Positions 9,707 through 18,107 of a DNA stretch of 64,000 nucleotides are shown here, piece after piece (the stretch's first letter is position 1; the number at the start of each line of letters is the position of its first letter). The translations under genes were made by a program, and so were the position numbers. The stretch comes from JAIBBV01 sp044347745 (GTDB lineage Bacteria; Bdellovibrionota_C; UBA2361; JAFLCA01): positions 1 to 64,000 of the forward strand of contig JBIKUD010000002.1 of NCBI GenBank assembly GCA_044347745.1, given 5' to 3'. The notes below the pieces were generated by a model. That model did not search any database, had not been told where the DNA came from, and was given only the letters and a program-made list of their open reading frames with translations.

Positions 9707-10066
9707 TTATCCTGGTGGCCACTGAAACGAACGTTTACTTAAAATATGTAAATGAAGATGGAACACCACCTGACCGGCACCCTTGCCGTTATTAATCACT
9801 ACGCGGTATCCCGAAGACTCTAGCTCAAATTTTTTGGCAATGTCTTTAACCGCCAGAAGCAGATCACCAAGAATTTCCCGGTCATCGGAAGTTGCAGCAC
9901 TCACGTTCACTAATGGCTTTTTGGGAATCACTAACACATGGAATGGCGCCTGCGGCGCAATGTCACGAAACGCCAAAACGGTATCGTTCTCAAACACAAT
10001 ATCCGCCGGAATTTCTCGGCGTATAATTTTGGCAAAAATAGTTTCCGTTTCGCTTGTAGCGCCCAT
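9707..10066 (-). CDS. HIT family nucleotide hydrolase (HinT-like)
   Basis: The 119-residue protein carries the histidine-triad motif HLHLHIL near its C-terminus and the HinT-type N-terminus (IFAKIIRREIPADIV). Such proteins hydrolyse purine nucleoside phosphoramidates and aminoacyl-AMP. It is the first gene of the leftward isobutyryl-CoA operon; whether this is functional or just a shared promoter is unclear. Confidence 0.93.
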   Translation of the reverse strand: MGATSETETIFAKIIRREIPADIVFENDTVLAFRDIAPQAPFHVLVIPKKPLVNVSAATSDDREILGDLLLAVKDIAKKFELESSGYRVVINNGKGAGQVVFHLHLHILSKRSFQWPPG

Positions 10067-10174
10067 GCTCGCTCTTTGAATAAAACCAAAATTCGATACG
10101 TGAGACCGAATGTTTTCTTGGGCTTACCCCCAAATCTCTGGCAAGTGTAAAGTACTAAGGGAGTGCTCAGACAG

Positions 10175-11689
10175 TCAAGGAAGAGGGGCGACGCTATCGG
10201 TTCGTGGGCCACAACAAGGCAATTTTATCCAAACAGTGGTACCTTTTCCGGCCTCACTCTCAATATGAAGGTCCCCGTGGTGCATCCGAAGCAAATTATA
10301 GGTATTCCAGAGTCCGAGGCCACGCCCTTCAACACTAACCCCACTCATCTGATCAACCCGTTTGGTGCTAAAAAAGGGCTCATACAACCGAGACTTAACG
10401 CCTTCCGGCATTCCTGAGCCAGTGTCAACCACAGTCAAATCTAGCGCCGTGCCCGAAGGGTCCATGGTTCCTGTGATGACCACCCTCCCCTCCGCCTCTA
10501 TAGCCTCAATCGCATTCGTGACCACGCTGCCAATCACTTCCAAAAGCTGGGGGTCACTTATGGCGATAGGAGGGAGAATAGGCGGAAGTGATACTTCAAG
10601 CTCAATGCGATTTGATAGAAGCTGACGATATCCTGCTAAAATTGAGTCAAGCAGCGAACGCAAATCAGAAGCACTTCTATCAGTGCTGCCCTGCCGCCGA
10701 TGAATGGTACCCATCTTTCGGGTTAGCCGCATTCCAGATTCTACGCCCCGCTTGATAACACTCACACATCGCAGTGCTCGCTCATTATCTTTATTCATGC
10801 GCCCGAGCAATTCAGCAGCACCCAGCACTCCACCCATTATATTATTAAAATTATGAGCAATGCCTGCTGCAAATAAGCCAACCGTATCTAGTTTAATGCG
10901 CTGGCTTGCTCGGCGCTCAAGTTCTTTTAGTTCAGTTTCATCTCGCCAAACCCACACACGTTGATATTCGCCGTTCCCCAGCGCCACCGGACGAGAGTGA
11001 ATACGTATGGTGCGGTTTCCAAGCCGTGATTCAAACTGATACTCAGAATTTCTGTGTACATGCGGAAGAAGTTCGCGATAGGCAGCGGTCCAATTGGCAG
11101 CAAAAAGACCATCATATGCGGTTTCGAATACGTGTTCCGCTGATTGCACATTACCAGCTCCACACAGCCGCTCTACTTCAGCATTAAAATATACGATCGA
11201 TCCTTGCTGATCGTGCACCAGCACCGCTTCCGGTAACGCATCACCAATACAATTCTGAATTTTCAACGCTCTTTCTACTGCCTTTTTCTGCTCAATCACC
11301 TGACGCTGCGCATGCACCAAAGCCAAGTGATTTTCTATGCGGGCAAGTAGCACCTGTCTTTCAATAGGTTTAAAGAGGTAATCGTTCGCCCCAAGTTTTA
11401 GGCCCTGGGCTACATCATCAGCCTCTGACAAGGTCGTGACCATGATGATGGGCAATTCTAATTTGGAGTGTGTTTCGCGGAGCATGCGGCAAACCGTGAG
11501 CCCATCAAGCTCTGGCATCATGATATCAAGAAGAATCATGTCAGGAGCGGTCTTTTGAAATTGCTCTAAGCACTCGCGCCCATTTTGAGCCTCGCTCACC
11601 CGGTACCCAGCACCCTGTAGAATAGATCGTAGCAGCAACCGGTTTGGTGCCGAATCGTCTACGACCAAGATTGCGCCTTGATTTTCCAT
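10175..11689 (-). CDS. Hybrid sensor kinase: REC-PAS-HisKA-HATPase
   Basis: The domain order is a receiver (about residues 8-125, phosphoacceptor in MILLDIMMPELDG), a helical linker, a PAS domain (about 150-260), a dimerisation/phosphotransfer helix with the phospho-His in GIAHNFNNIMGGV, and an ATPase domain with N, G1 and G2 boxes (TNAIEAIE, VDTGSGMPEG, GRGLGLWNTY). There is no membrane segment, so it is cytoplasmic. I prefer the ATG at 11689 over 11713 because an AAGG lies just before it and the receiver starts directly after. No cognate regulator is adjacent. Confidence 0.9.
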   Translation of the reverse strand: MENQGAILVVDDSAPNRLLLRSILQGAGYRVSEAQNGRECLEQFQKTAPDMILLDIMMPELDGLTVCRMLRETHSKLELPIIMVTTLSEADDVAQGLKLGANDYLFKPIERQVLLARIENHLALVHAQRQVIEQKKAVERALKIQNCIGDALPEAVLVHDQQGSIVYFNAEVERLCGAGNVQSAEHVFETAYDGLFAANWTAAYRELLPHVHRNSEYQFESRLGNRTIRIHSRPVALGNGEYQRVWVWRDETELKELERRASQRIKLDTVGLFAAGIAHNFNNIMGGVLGAAELLGRMNKDNERALRCVSVIKRGVESGMRLTRKMGTIHRRQGSTDRSASDLRSLLDSILAGYRQLLSNRIELEVSLPPILPPIAISDPQLLEVIGSVVTNAIEAIEAEGRVVITGTMDPSGTALDLTVVDTGSGMPEGVKSRLYEPFFSTKRVDQMSGVSVEGRGLGLWNTYNLLRMHHGDLHIESEAGKGTTVWIKLPCCGPRTDSVAPLP

Positions 11690-11827
11690 GGACCTTTGCT
11701 TCCGGTGGGTCAAAAGATGTACCCCACATCTAAAGCAATCGGCATGTTAGGGCTGCCTCTACAGCCCGTCTTTGCTGCCACTCCCGAAGCGGACTTACAG
11801 GCGATGGACGTATTTCGGAATCATCAG

Positions 11828-11843
11828 CGGTCCACATTTTGCT
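11828..11843 (+). promoter_or_regulatory. Weak sigma-54-type promoter candidate
   Basis: CGGTCC-ACATT-TTGCT has the GG and GC dinucleotides spaced as in a -24/-12 promoter, but the first T and the A of TGGCAC are missing. Transcription would start near 11854, ahead of the hypothetical gene at 11903. This is a consensus match by eye only. Confidence 0.25.
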
Positions 11844-11902
11844 CTTCAGCCTGACCCCTGCTGCCCCGCAGTGTCATGCCTAATAATTTCGAGGAGTTCC
11901 GT

Positions 11903-12442
11903 ATGCCCAGCACAGAACACCCCGCAACGAACAGTGCAGAGCTGCACAAAATTGAACGGCCGAATGACCTAAAATCTATTCAAGCAGCATCACATTTAGT
12001 CCTGGCTGACACACTTCGAACACTGGAAGAAGCATTTTCTGCCAAAGGACTTTTAGACCGAGAGCCACAGGACATATTTCAACCACTCTGGTACCTTGTT
12101 GAAACAGAAAGGAATGTATTTCTTTGGAAGCGTGGCTGTTCGATCATCCAACAGGACGATTTTGAATTTTGGGTAGATATCCCTGCCCTTATCCAAAAGC
12201 GACGTCGCCAACTTGAAAATGCAGATGCTCATAATCCATTTGTGAATAGTCTTTGGGGAATAGGCACCGACACCGTGGAATCAGCCTCGAGGGAACTTAA
12301 TTACCTTGAAGAATTTTTAAGTTTGCTCGCTGATATTCAAGAGCATCTCTGCGCCCTGTGCGAAGCAACGAGTCAGGTCCAATCTACACTCAATGGACCT
12401 CCAGCCCGAGAACGAGTGGTGCTACCGTCGCGGCCGAGGTAA
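11903..12442 (+). CDS. Hypothetical cytoplasmic protein, 179 aa
   Basis: I do not recognise a family. The protein is soluble, mostly helical and slightly acidic, with no signal peptide or membrane segment. The ATG at 11903 is chosen because GAGGAG lies seven bases before it; the longer in-frame start at 11876 has no such site. It is divergent from the hybrid kinase, with a good intrinsic terminator right after it, so it is a single-gene unit. Confidence 0.65.
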   Translation: MPSTEHPATNSAELHKIERPNDLKSIQAASHLVLADTLRTLEEAFSAKGLLDREPQDIFQPLWYLVETERNVFLWKRGCSIIQQDDFEFWVDIPALIQKRRRQLENADAHNPFVNSLWGIGTDTVESASRELNYLEEFLSLLADIQEHLCALCEATSQVQSTLNGPPARERVVLPSRPR

Positions 12443-12466
12443 GCAGACTTGTGCCAGCAAAGCAGT

Positions 12467-12486
12467 CGGGATATTCCCGTTTTTTT
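12467..12486 (+). terminator. Intrinsic terminator after the 179 aa hypothetical
   Basis: CGGGA-TAT-TCCCG followed by seven T's, 25 bp after the stop codon. The remainder of the 319 bp gap to the porin holds a GGTC-GAAA-GACC hairpin (near 12580-12591) and a REP-like CCTGAACTTATCGAA segment, and no gene that I can see. Confidence 0.8.
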
Positions 12487-12709
12487 CCGAAGCGCGGTCC
12501 CGTCTTTCAGTTCCCGTTTTGCCGCTCTCCGACAGTCCGTAAACTGTCCCCGCCTGCCCTGAACTTATCGAATGGAGCTGGTCGAAAGACCTTTCGGCCC
12601 CGGTACAGAAATAACTTATGATTGCCACCCGGGCTGCATGAAGAAAATTTTTAACACAGAGGGGTAACCAAGCTCACAGAGGTTGACCTCAAAATCTCCC
12701 ACGCCAAAA

Positions 12710-12739
12710 AGAAAGGGCGCCCCTAAGGACGCCCTTTCT
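12710..12739 (-). terminator. Intrinsic terminator of the porin gene
   Basis: A 10 bp perfect stem (AGAAAGGGCG / CGCCCTTTCT); read on the minus strand it is followed by a run of T's. It lies 23 bp past the porin stop codon. Confidence 0.85.
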
Positions 12740-12761
12740 CTCACTCATGTAACTATTCGAT

Positions 12762-13961
12762 TTAGAAATAGCTGCTGAGTTGGAGTAACCATTTATTGGT
12801 GTTGATATCATCACCTTCACCAAGCACGCGCTCATTTACGTGATCATAATTGAGCTGAGCTTTAAGGTTATGTTTCCACCAGTAGTGGTTGATACCCACA
12901 GTAACTTGGTTCACTTTCTCGTTACCTGAGCAATCGCCGCGAGAAACTTTGCCATCATCGCAGTCTACAAGACCGTAACGAGCAGCAATTTCCCACTTCT
13001 TCGGCTCAAGGAAGTAACCAATTTGCGTATAGAAGCCCATTGGCTCAGCCTTCACACCAGCATCAGGATCCTGATTCTCGTAGAAGAACTCACCATGGAA
13101 GCTCCAACCTTTATACTTCAAGTTTGCATCAACGCTGATGTCATCTTGAGTAAAGTCACCGCCAAGGGCCGCTGCGCTTGCGTCTGAATACGCATAGGTT
13201 GCGCCAACGTTCACTGCTGTGTCTTCGGTCCAGTCTACATCACCTTCATTATAGGCATTCATTTTGCCCATCACGTTGTAACGTACTGAAGCTGTGCCTG
13301 TGTGATTGGTGTCAACGCCACCACGGTTAATTCCTTCACCGTCGCTCGCGCCATTCCAAGCACCAACAGCAACCTGAAGATCTCCGTCCATCAAATCCCA
13401 CATAGCAGACGCGCCTTGATTTCTGTCGAGATCAAAGAAATCGGAAGCCTGCGATCTATCAGCAAACTGCAACGCATGATCTGACGTGTTGTATTGGCGG
13501 CTTACTGGTGTCTTCCATTGCCCCATACGCAGACTCATGTTGTCGCATGTCGACCATTGGAGGTACGCATCGCGGAGACTGGCAACTTTCTCGCCATCAA
13601 CTCCCGAGGTTCCAACAAAGTCGGACGAAATGTAGTACTTAAATTCTTCATGCAAGGCAGAACCAGAGAGGATAATGCGAGCTTTGCCTACGCTAAAGCT
13701 TGATACGTTCTCTGACTCATCGTTATCAGTGAACTGGTAACGAGTTTGAATGAAAGAATTAATTTTTGCGGTAAATCCGCTATCTGGGAAATCAAAACGA
13801 CTTCCATCTTTCCAGTATACCTTTGCAGCGCTTGAGCCAGCTGCCTGAGCTTCACCTTTCGTAATTACTCCACGGTCTACAAGCAACTCCTCTAGGCTTT
13901 TGGCCTGAGAGACTGCTGGAACCAGAAGTAACAACGAAGCCAACACAGTTACATTACGCAT
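12762..13961 (-). CDS. Phosphate-selective porin O/P-type outer membrane channel
   Basis: A 399-residue protein with a Sec signal peptide (cleavage after VSQA, about residue 20), a short EELLVDRGVITKGEA segment typical of OprP/OprO-type porins, then amphipathic beta strands ending in a C-terminal aromatic (LLQLSSYF) as expected for insertion by the Bam machinery. The OprO/P family name does not prove phosphate selectivity: no PhoB box is visible upstream, and many members in this family are of unknown substrate. It is a monocistronic gene with its own terminator. Confidence 0.85.
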   Translation of the reverse strand: MRNVTVLASLLLLVPAVSQAKSLEELLVDRGVITKGEAQAAGSSAAKVYWKDGSRFDFPDSGFTAKINSFIQTRYQFTDNDESENVSSFSVGKARIILSGSALHEEFKYYISSDFVGTSGVDGEKVASLRDAYLQWSTCDNMSLRMGQWKTPVSRQYNTSDHALQFADRSQASDFFDLDRNQGASAMWDLMDGDLQVAVGAWNGASDGEGINRGGVDTNHTGTASVRYNVMGKMNAYNEGDVDWTEDTAVNVGATYAYSDASAAALGGDFTQDDISVDANLKYKGWSFHGEFFYENQDPDAGVKAEPMGFYTQIGYFLEPKKWEIAARYGLVDCDDGKVSRGDCSGNEKVNQVTVGINHYWWKHNLKAQLNYDHVNERVLGEGDDINTNKWLLQLSSYF

Positions 13962-14046
13962 GTGCTTACATTGCCTCCATCAACTAAACATTAAGCCCCC
14001 CGAAGAGACGGAAGGCTTGCACTAAGGTACTTTTACTGAACCAAGG

Positions 14047-14059
14047 TTCAATAATTGAA
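14047..14059. promoter_or_regulatory. Palindrome TTCAAT-A-ATTGAA between porin and acyl-CoA dehydrogenase
   Basis: A perfect 6-1-6 palindrome in the 250 bp divergent intergenic region, 86 bp before the porin start and 153 bp before the dehydrogenase start. A second perfect 12 bp palindrome, GCCTGGCCAGGC, lies at 14140-14151. Either could be an operator; no regulator is adjacent. Confidence 0.35.
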
Positions 14060-14211
14060 TTACCTATGCTACTTTAGCTCCCATTCTAGGCCCCAATCGT
14101 CAATATAAGATTATTGAGCTTACAATTAATTAACCTAGGGCCTGGCCAGGCTATGCTTTACATAAACTGGGGCCATGGTTAATTTTAAAACGCTTTTTTA
14201 GTTGGTAGCTT

Positions 14212-15351
14212 ATGTACAACCTCGACACCCAAGAACAGGCAGAAATACGCGCAAGCGTTCGCAAGGTTGCTGAGGCGCGCATCCCGCATTATCAAAACGA
14301 AACATACTATAATACCGTCCCCCGCCCGCTCTTTTCTGAGCTTGCAGAGCTAGGACTAGCTGGCATCGCTGTTGAGGAGAAATATGGAGGCATTGCAGCT
14401 ACGCCCTGGACGAGCGCACTGATAATGGAAGAGCTTGCTGCTGTTGATCTGGGTCCAGCTATTTTTACCTCAGTTCATGCCATGGTCTGCGGAATTATTG
14501 GCAGAGCTGGTTCAACGGCTCAAAAGGATGAGTACTTACCAAAACTCGCCAGTGGAAAATGGTTAGGAGCTTTTGCACTCACCGAGCCTAACGCCGGATC
14601 CGATGCGGGCGCAATGCGCACCGTTGCTCGCATAACAGGAGACGATTTCATTCTAAACGGAACAAAGTGCTACATCTCAAGCGCCGGCTGGGCCGATGTA
14701 TACGTGGTATTCGCCCGCACCAACGACACAAATTCGGAAGGCATTTCTGCATTTATTGTTGATGCAAAAACTCCTGGCCTGATCATTTCAAGCCCCGAGA
14801 AGAAAATGGGCTGTGAACTCTCCCCCATTTCCAGTCTAACCTTTGAAGATATGCGGTTACCAAAGTCAGCACTCCTTGGCACTCTGCATCGAGGCTACGC
14901 CACTGCTCTTGCGGGGCTTTCGGGCGGTCGCATAAGCATAGCCTCCTGCGCCAACGGTGTAGCCCGCTCTGCTTTTGACAAAGCGCTTGCACATCTTAAA
15001 GAGCGAGAACAGTTTGGCGAAAAGCTTATCTCCTTTCAGGGCCTGCAATTTATGTTGGCCGACATGAAAATGAAGCTTGAAGCCAGTCGATTACTCACCT
15101 GGCAAGCCTGCCGCGAACTTGAGCAAGATGCAAAATCAGCTCAGAGCAAAATTGCATCTTCGATCGCAAAATGTTTCTCAACTGACTCAGCCATGAACAT
15201 CTCGACCGACGCGGTGCAACTACTAGGAGGAGCCGGCTACATAAAGGACTATGCGGTTGAAAGGCTCATGCGTGAAGCAAAAATGCTGCAAATTGTTGAA
15301 GGCACCAACCAGATTCAGCGCATGGTAATTGCCCGTGAATTGGCGAAATAA
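14212..15351 (+). CDS. Acyl-CoA dehydrogenase
   Basis: A 379-residue acyl-CoA dehydrogenase with FAD/substrate motifs (ALTEPNAGSDAG, NGTKCYISSAG) and the catalytic Glu in LQIVEGTNQIQRM. It differs clearly from the operon enzyme at 7715-8875 and stands alone between a divergent porin and a terminator. Its substrate is unknown; the VEGTNQIQR form occurs in short- and branched-chain enzymes. The start is an ATG with GGTAG just upstream. Confidence 0.9.
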   Translation: MYNLDTQEQAEIRASVRKVAEARIPHYQNETYYNTVPRPLFSELAELGLAGIAVEEKYGGIAATPWTSALIMEELAAVDLGPAIFTSVHAMVCGIIGRAGSTAQKDEYLPKLASGKWLGAFALTEPNAGSDAGAMRTVARITGDDFILNGTKCYISSAGWADVYVVFARTNDTNSEGISAFIVDAKTPGLIISSPEKKMGCELSPISSLTFEDMRLPKSALLGTLHRGYATALAGLSGGRISIASCANGVARSAFDKALAHLKEREQFGEKLISFQGLQFMLADMKMKLEASRLLTWQACRELEQDAKSAQSKIASSIAKCFSTDSAMNISTDAVQLLGGAGYIKDYAVERLMREAKMLQIVEGTNQIQRMVIARELAK

Positions 15352-15378
15352 GTATAAAGACTGACTAGTGCTCAGTCG

Positions 15379-15407
15379 AAAGCGTAAATTTGCGCTTTTT
15401 TATTTTT
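15379..15407 (+). terminator. Intrinsic terminator after acyl-CoA dehydrogenase
   Basis: AAAGCG / CGCTTT stem with an 8-nt loop and a T-rich tail, 28 bp past the stop. It slightly overlaps the 3' end of the convergent gene. Confidence 0.6.
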
Positions 15408-15780
15408 GTTCTCCGTCAAGCAGCTGATCCAACGCCCCCTCCTGACCAATCAACCTTCGCTCTTGCGCACGCTTCAGCGCGGGAGTCGAAGTTGGCCATA
15501 CCACTGGCTCTTTGCCACGACCATCCGCACTCGAATTATCAATAAGAGAAGGAGTGTTGGTACCCGCCTTCCCCTGGACTGGCGGAGGCTCGGGCAGTCC
15601 CGTTTCAGCAGCTGCAGGAGTTTCAAACGGCAACAAAAATTCAGGAGAAAATGGATCTGGCAAATTCTGCTCATGCTCAAGAGCCTCTTGCTCAAGAAAA
15701 GCTTCGTTCTCCGCTAAATCTTCAGCATCGTCTGCAAGACAAAGCAAAGGAGTAAGTAGTATGAAGCACAATATTCTCAT
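15400..15780 (-). CDS. Small secreted protein, 126 aa
   Basis: A Sec signal peptide (MRILCFILLTPLLCLADD) is followed by an acidic Glu/Ala/Pro-rich segment and a Pro-rich, probably disordered region. No family is recognised. Its low-complexity nature makes function unpredictable, but the signal peptide supports a real gene. It is followed upstream (15781-15899) by a short stretch without features before the tRNA. Confidence 0.6.
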   Translation of the reverse strand: MRILCFILLTPLLCLADDAEDLAENEAFLEQEALEHEQNLPDPFSPEFLLPFETPAAAETGLPEPPPVQGKAGTNTPSLIDNSSADGRGKEPVVWPTSTPALKRAQERRLIGQEGALDQLLDGEQK

Positions 15781-15899
15781 CGTTAGATCACAATTCGAGC
15801 CCAGGAAGAATCAATCAGGAGTCACAGCATAATACGCCAGCATTTCAGAGGGTACTACATTATCGGATTAAGGATAAATTGATAATAAAATGAAAGGTT

Positions 15900-15972
15900 T
15901 GCGGCGGGAGGGGATCGAACCCACGACCCGAAGATTAAGAGTCTTCTGCTCTACCAACTGAGCTACCGCCGC
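15900..15972 (-). tRNA. tRNA-Lys (anticodon CTT)
   Basis: Read on the minus strand the cloverleaf is complete: acceptor GCGGCGG pairs with CCGCCGC, D-arm GCTCAGTTGGTAGAGC, anticodon stem GAAGA/TCTTC around loop CTCTTAA (anticodon CTT), and T-loop TTCGATC. The T-stem has one T-T mismatch. The discriminator base is A and no CCA is encoded. Confidence 0.95.
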
Positions 15973-16085
15973 AAATTTGGCCGGGCCCCGTTTTACTCGT
16001 ATCAGCAAAATAATGCAACAAGGCCGGATCCGCCCACTACCTCTGGGCCACATTGCAAATGCCGATACTCAAATCCGCCAAAGCG

Positions 16086-16412
16086 CTATAAGTCTAGAGT
16101 AATGGCCTCAAGAAGAAACAGTACGAGCGGAAGGGCAAATAAGGCATAAACTAATTGACGTGGGGTTCCCCTCTCGACTGCAAATCCGATTGCAAGCAAG
16201 CTGGCAATCCCCAGCAATAGGGCACTCAGCCCGCAGCAGAGCTGAAACCAGGTAGCGGTCGGAATTGCGATCCCAAGGAGGTAAGGGTCTCTCGCATTCG
16301 ATACAATCACCAGGCGTCCCAGCCCGAAAGCCAATAAAATTCCCAGATAGGCGCCTAGCAGTAGTTGCGCTGCGCTTATTTTATGTTCTGCATTTTGCGG
16401 CACGTTTTGCAT
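16086..16412 (-). CDS. Small polytopic membrane protein, 108 aa
   Basis: Three hydrophobic segments (about residues 14-36, 48-76, 84-104) predict an integral inner-membrane protein. The arrangement resembles DUF4149-type proteins but I cannot assign the family. It lies between tRNA-Lys and the tetR gene and is divergent from tetR. Confidence 0.55.
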   Translation of the reverse strand: MQNVPQNAEHKISAAQLLLGAYLGILLAFGLGRLVIVSNARDPYLLGIAIPTATWFQLCCGLSALLLGIASLLAIGFAVERGTPRQLVYALFALPLVLFLLEAITLDL

Positions 16413-16488
16413 AGGCTTACTGTATAACCAGAATGCACAAAAGTGACCAGCAAACCGCTAATTTACCGTTAATCTTCAAAAAGCCCTT

Positions 16489-16510
16489 GTCTACCTACTA
16501 CTAGGTAGAC
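16489..16510. promoter_or_regulatory. Perfect TetR-type operator
   Basis: GTCTACCTA-CTAC-TAGGTAGAC is a perfect 9-4-9 inverted repeat ending 12 bp before the tetR start codon, the usual place for an autorepressing TetR-family site. It is also in position to control the divergent membrane-protein gene. Confidence 0.8.
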
Positions 16511-16522
16511 TATAGTAGAGGA

Positions 16523-17095
16523 ATGACAGCCGCAAAAACCGCTCAAACAATTCTCGATGTTGCCCAAGAACTCTGCCAGGCGCGTGGTTGGAATGCCTTC
16601 TCCTATAAGGATATTGCTTTGGCGCTGGACATAAAGCCTGCCAGCATTCACTACCACTACCCCACCAAAACAGATTTAGGCTTGGCCTTGATGCAACGCT
16701 ACTCGCACGAGTTCGCTTCAGCATTGTCGCAGATTGAAGCCCAAGAATCTGACCCTCGAAAAGAGATTCGTGCGTTAACAGCTCACATGGAGTCTTTGAT
16801 TCAATCTAAGAAAATTTGTCTATGCGCAATGCTCGCGTCTGACCTCGAGACCTTGGACCCACGCCTGCAGGCCGAGGTGCGCCATTTTTTCGAGCGCGCA
16901 GAATCGTGGCTCGAAGCTCGGCTTACTTCGGGGAAAAAACGTGGGCAATTTGCATTCTCCAAACCTGCCAAAGCAGTGGCGCATGCCCTACTTGCGTGCA
17001 TGCATGGAATGCTGATGAGTGCCAGATCTTTTGGCCCTGACAATCGATTTGCTGCCGGTAAAGATTGGTTACTTTCATCTATCGAGGCAGCATAA
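16523..17095 (+). CDS. TetR family transcriptional regulator
   Basis: A 190-residue TetR protein: the N-terminal helix-turn-helix is clear (FSYKDIALALDIKPASIHYHYPTKTDL). The ligand domain has two closely spaced cysteines (KICLCAML), reminiscent of electrophile-sensing NemR-type regulators; this is an inference. A perfect palindrome directly upstream suggests autoregulation. The CMD/AhpD-like gene and the Cys-rich membrane protein downstream are probably its targets. Confidence 0.92.
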   Translation: MTAAKTAQTILDVAQELCQARGWNAFSYKDIALALDIKPASIHYHYPTKTDLGLALMQRYSHEFASALSQIEAQESDPRKEIRALTAHMESLIQSKKICLCAMLASDLETLDPRLQAEVRHFFERAESWLEARLTSGKKRGQFAFSKPAKAVAHALLACMHGMLMSARSFGPDNRFAAGKDWLLSSIEAA

Positions 17096-17111
17096 ACCAG
17101 AAGTTTTACAA

Positions 17112-17127
17112 CCCCTCATGTGAGGGG
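17112..17127. repeat. Hairpin between tetR and AhpD-like gene
   Basis: CCCCTCA-TG-TGAGGGG is a 16 bp near-perfect palindrome 16 bp after the tetR stop and 22 bp before the next start. It has no T-tract, so it may be an attenuating or mRNA-protecting hairpin. Confidence 0.5.
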
Positions 17128-17149
17128 CATTAAATGAAAGAGAGGAAAT

Positions 17150-17662
17150 ATGACGCGCATACAACCGCTTACAAACCCAGAAGGCAAAAGCGCAGAGCTT
17201 TTGGGTATGGTTCAGAAAAAAATGGGACGACAGCCGAATATGATGAAAACCTTGGCTCACTCCCCTGCCGCGCTAGAGTTTTATTTGCAAATGAGTGCTG
17301 TGCTTGGTGGCAGCAGCATTAGTTTGCAAGATCGTGAACGCCTTGCTTTGCTTGCAGCCGCCAAAAGCGACTGTCAATATTGCGACAAAGCTCATAGTGC
17401 AATTGCAGCTATGGTCAAAGTACCAAGCGCAGATATTGCGGCAGCTCGTCAGGGTCACTCCGAAAACTCCTCATCACAAGCCCTTTTGCAATTTAGCGAC
17501 GCGCTGATTGAAAAACGAGGCCACATTAGCGATGAAGATTTTGCGAAAGCTAAAAAATCTGGGCTCAGCGAGGCGCAAATTTTAGATGCAATTGCAGTGA
17601 CCTGCTTTAATCTGTACACAAACTATGTAAACCACGTTACCCAACCGGAAATTGATTTTTAG
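17150..17662 (+). CDS. Carboxymuconolactone decarboxylase/AhpD-family protein
   Basis: A 170-residue protein with the AhpD-type redox signature in KSDCQYCDKAHSA (CxxCxxxH). AhpD-like members act as thiol-disulfide or peroxidase partners; others are lactone decarboxylases. The redox motif favours a role in oxidative or electrophile stress. It follows the TetR gene, starts after AGAGGAAAT, and is followed at 10 bp by the Cys-rich DUF2892-like gene, so the three probably form a stress-response unit. Confidence 0.88.
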   Translation: MTRIQPLTNPEGKSAELLGMVQKKMGRQPNMMKTLAHSPAALEFYLQMSAVLGGSSISLQDRERLALLAAAKSDCQYCDKAHSAIAAMVKVPSADIAAARQGHSENSSSQALLQFSDALIEKRGHISDEDFAKAKKSGLSEAQILDAIAVTCFNLYTNYVNHVTQPEIDF

Positions 17663-17672
17663 GAGACTCTGT

Positions 17673-17885
17673 ATGAAACAAAATGTTGGCGGACCAGACC
17701 GCATGCTTCGTATTGTTATTGGATTGGCACTCATTGGCTGGGGACTTTCAACCCAAAATTGGATCGGAGCAATCGGCATCGTGCCGCTTGCAACTGGTAT
17801 TTTGCGCTGGTGCCCAGCGTATTGCCCCCTTGGCATTTCGACTTCAGGTAAAAGCTGCTGCGGCGGTACCTGCGATAAAAAATAG
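17673..17885 (+). CDS. DUF2892-like (YgaP-type) small membrane protein with Cys-rich tail
   Basis: 70 residues: an N-terminal NVGGPDRMLRIVIGL motif typical of DUF2892, two membrane helices, then WCPAYCPLGI and a C-terminal CCGGTCDKK tail. The start ATG at 17673 follows AGGAG at ideal spacing; a longer frame from 17652 overlaps the previous gene. The four or five cysteines may bind metal or take part in thiol chemistry together with the AhpD-like protein. Confidence 0.85.
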   Translation: MKQNVGGPDRMLRIVIGLALIGWGLSTQNWIGAIGIVPLATGILRWCPAYCPLGISTSGKSCCGGTCDKK

Positions 17886-17902
17886 TGTAATTGAAACCAT
17901 GC

Positions 17903-17938
17903 TTAATGGGCGTAGGACCGCTCAACTACGCCCATTAA
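17903..17938. terminator. Strong hairpin between DUF2892 gene and Rrf2 locus
   Basis: TTAATGGGCGTAG / CTACGCCCATTAA form a perfect 13 bp stem with a 10-nt loop, 17 bp after the stop codon. No long T-tract follows, but it is the likely end of the TetR-AhpD-DUF2892 transcript. Confidence 0.65.
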
Positions 17939-18107
17939 CGCTGGCATCGACGGCAAAGAGAGCATACGCCCTGAGACCCCCAACTGTACTGCCCAATCAA
18001 TGCAAGATTTTTTCTCCGGCCCATTTCCCTATAGGATACGGCGTGCCGGCCGCGTCTCAAGAATTCCCACTGTAATGGCGCTCGACAATAAGCGCACCCA
18101 ATTCCAA

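Noticed and set aside
13962..14211. PhoB box in front of the OprP-like porin
   Set aside because: No CTGTCAT-type direct repeats can be found; only unrelated palindromes.
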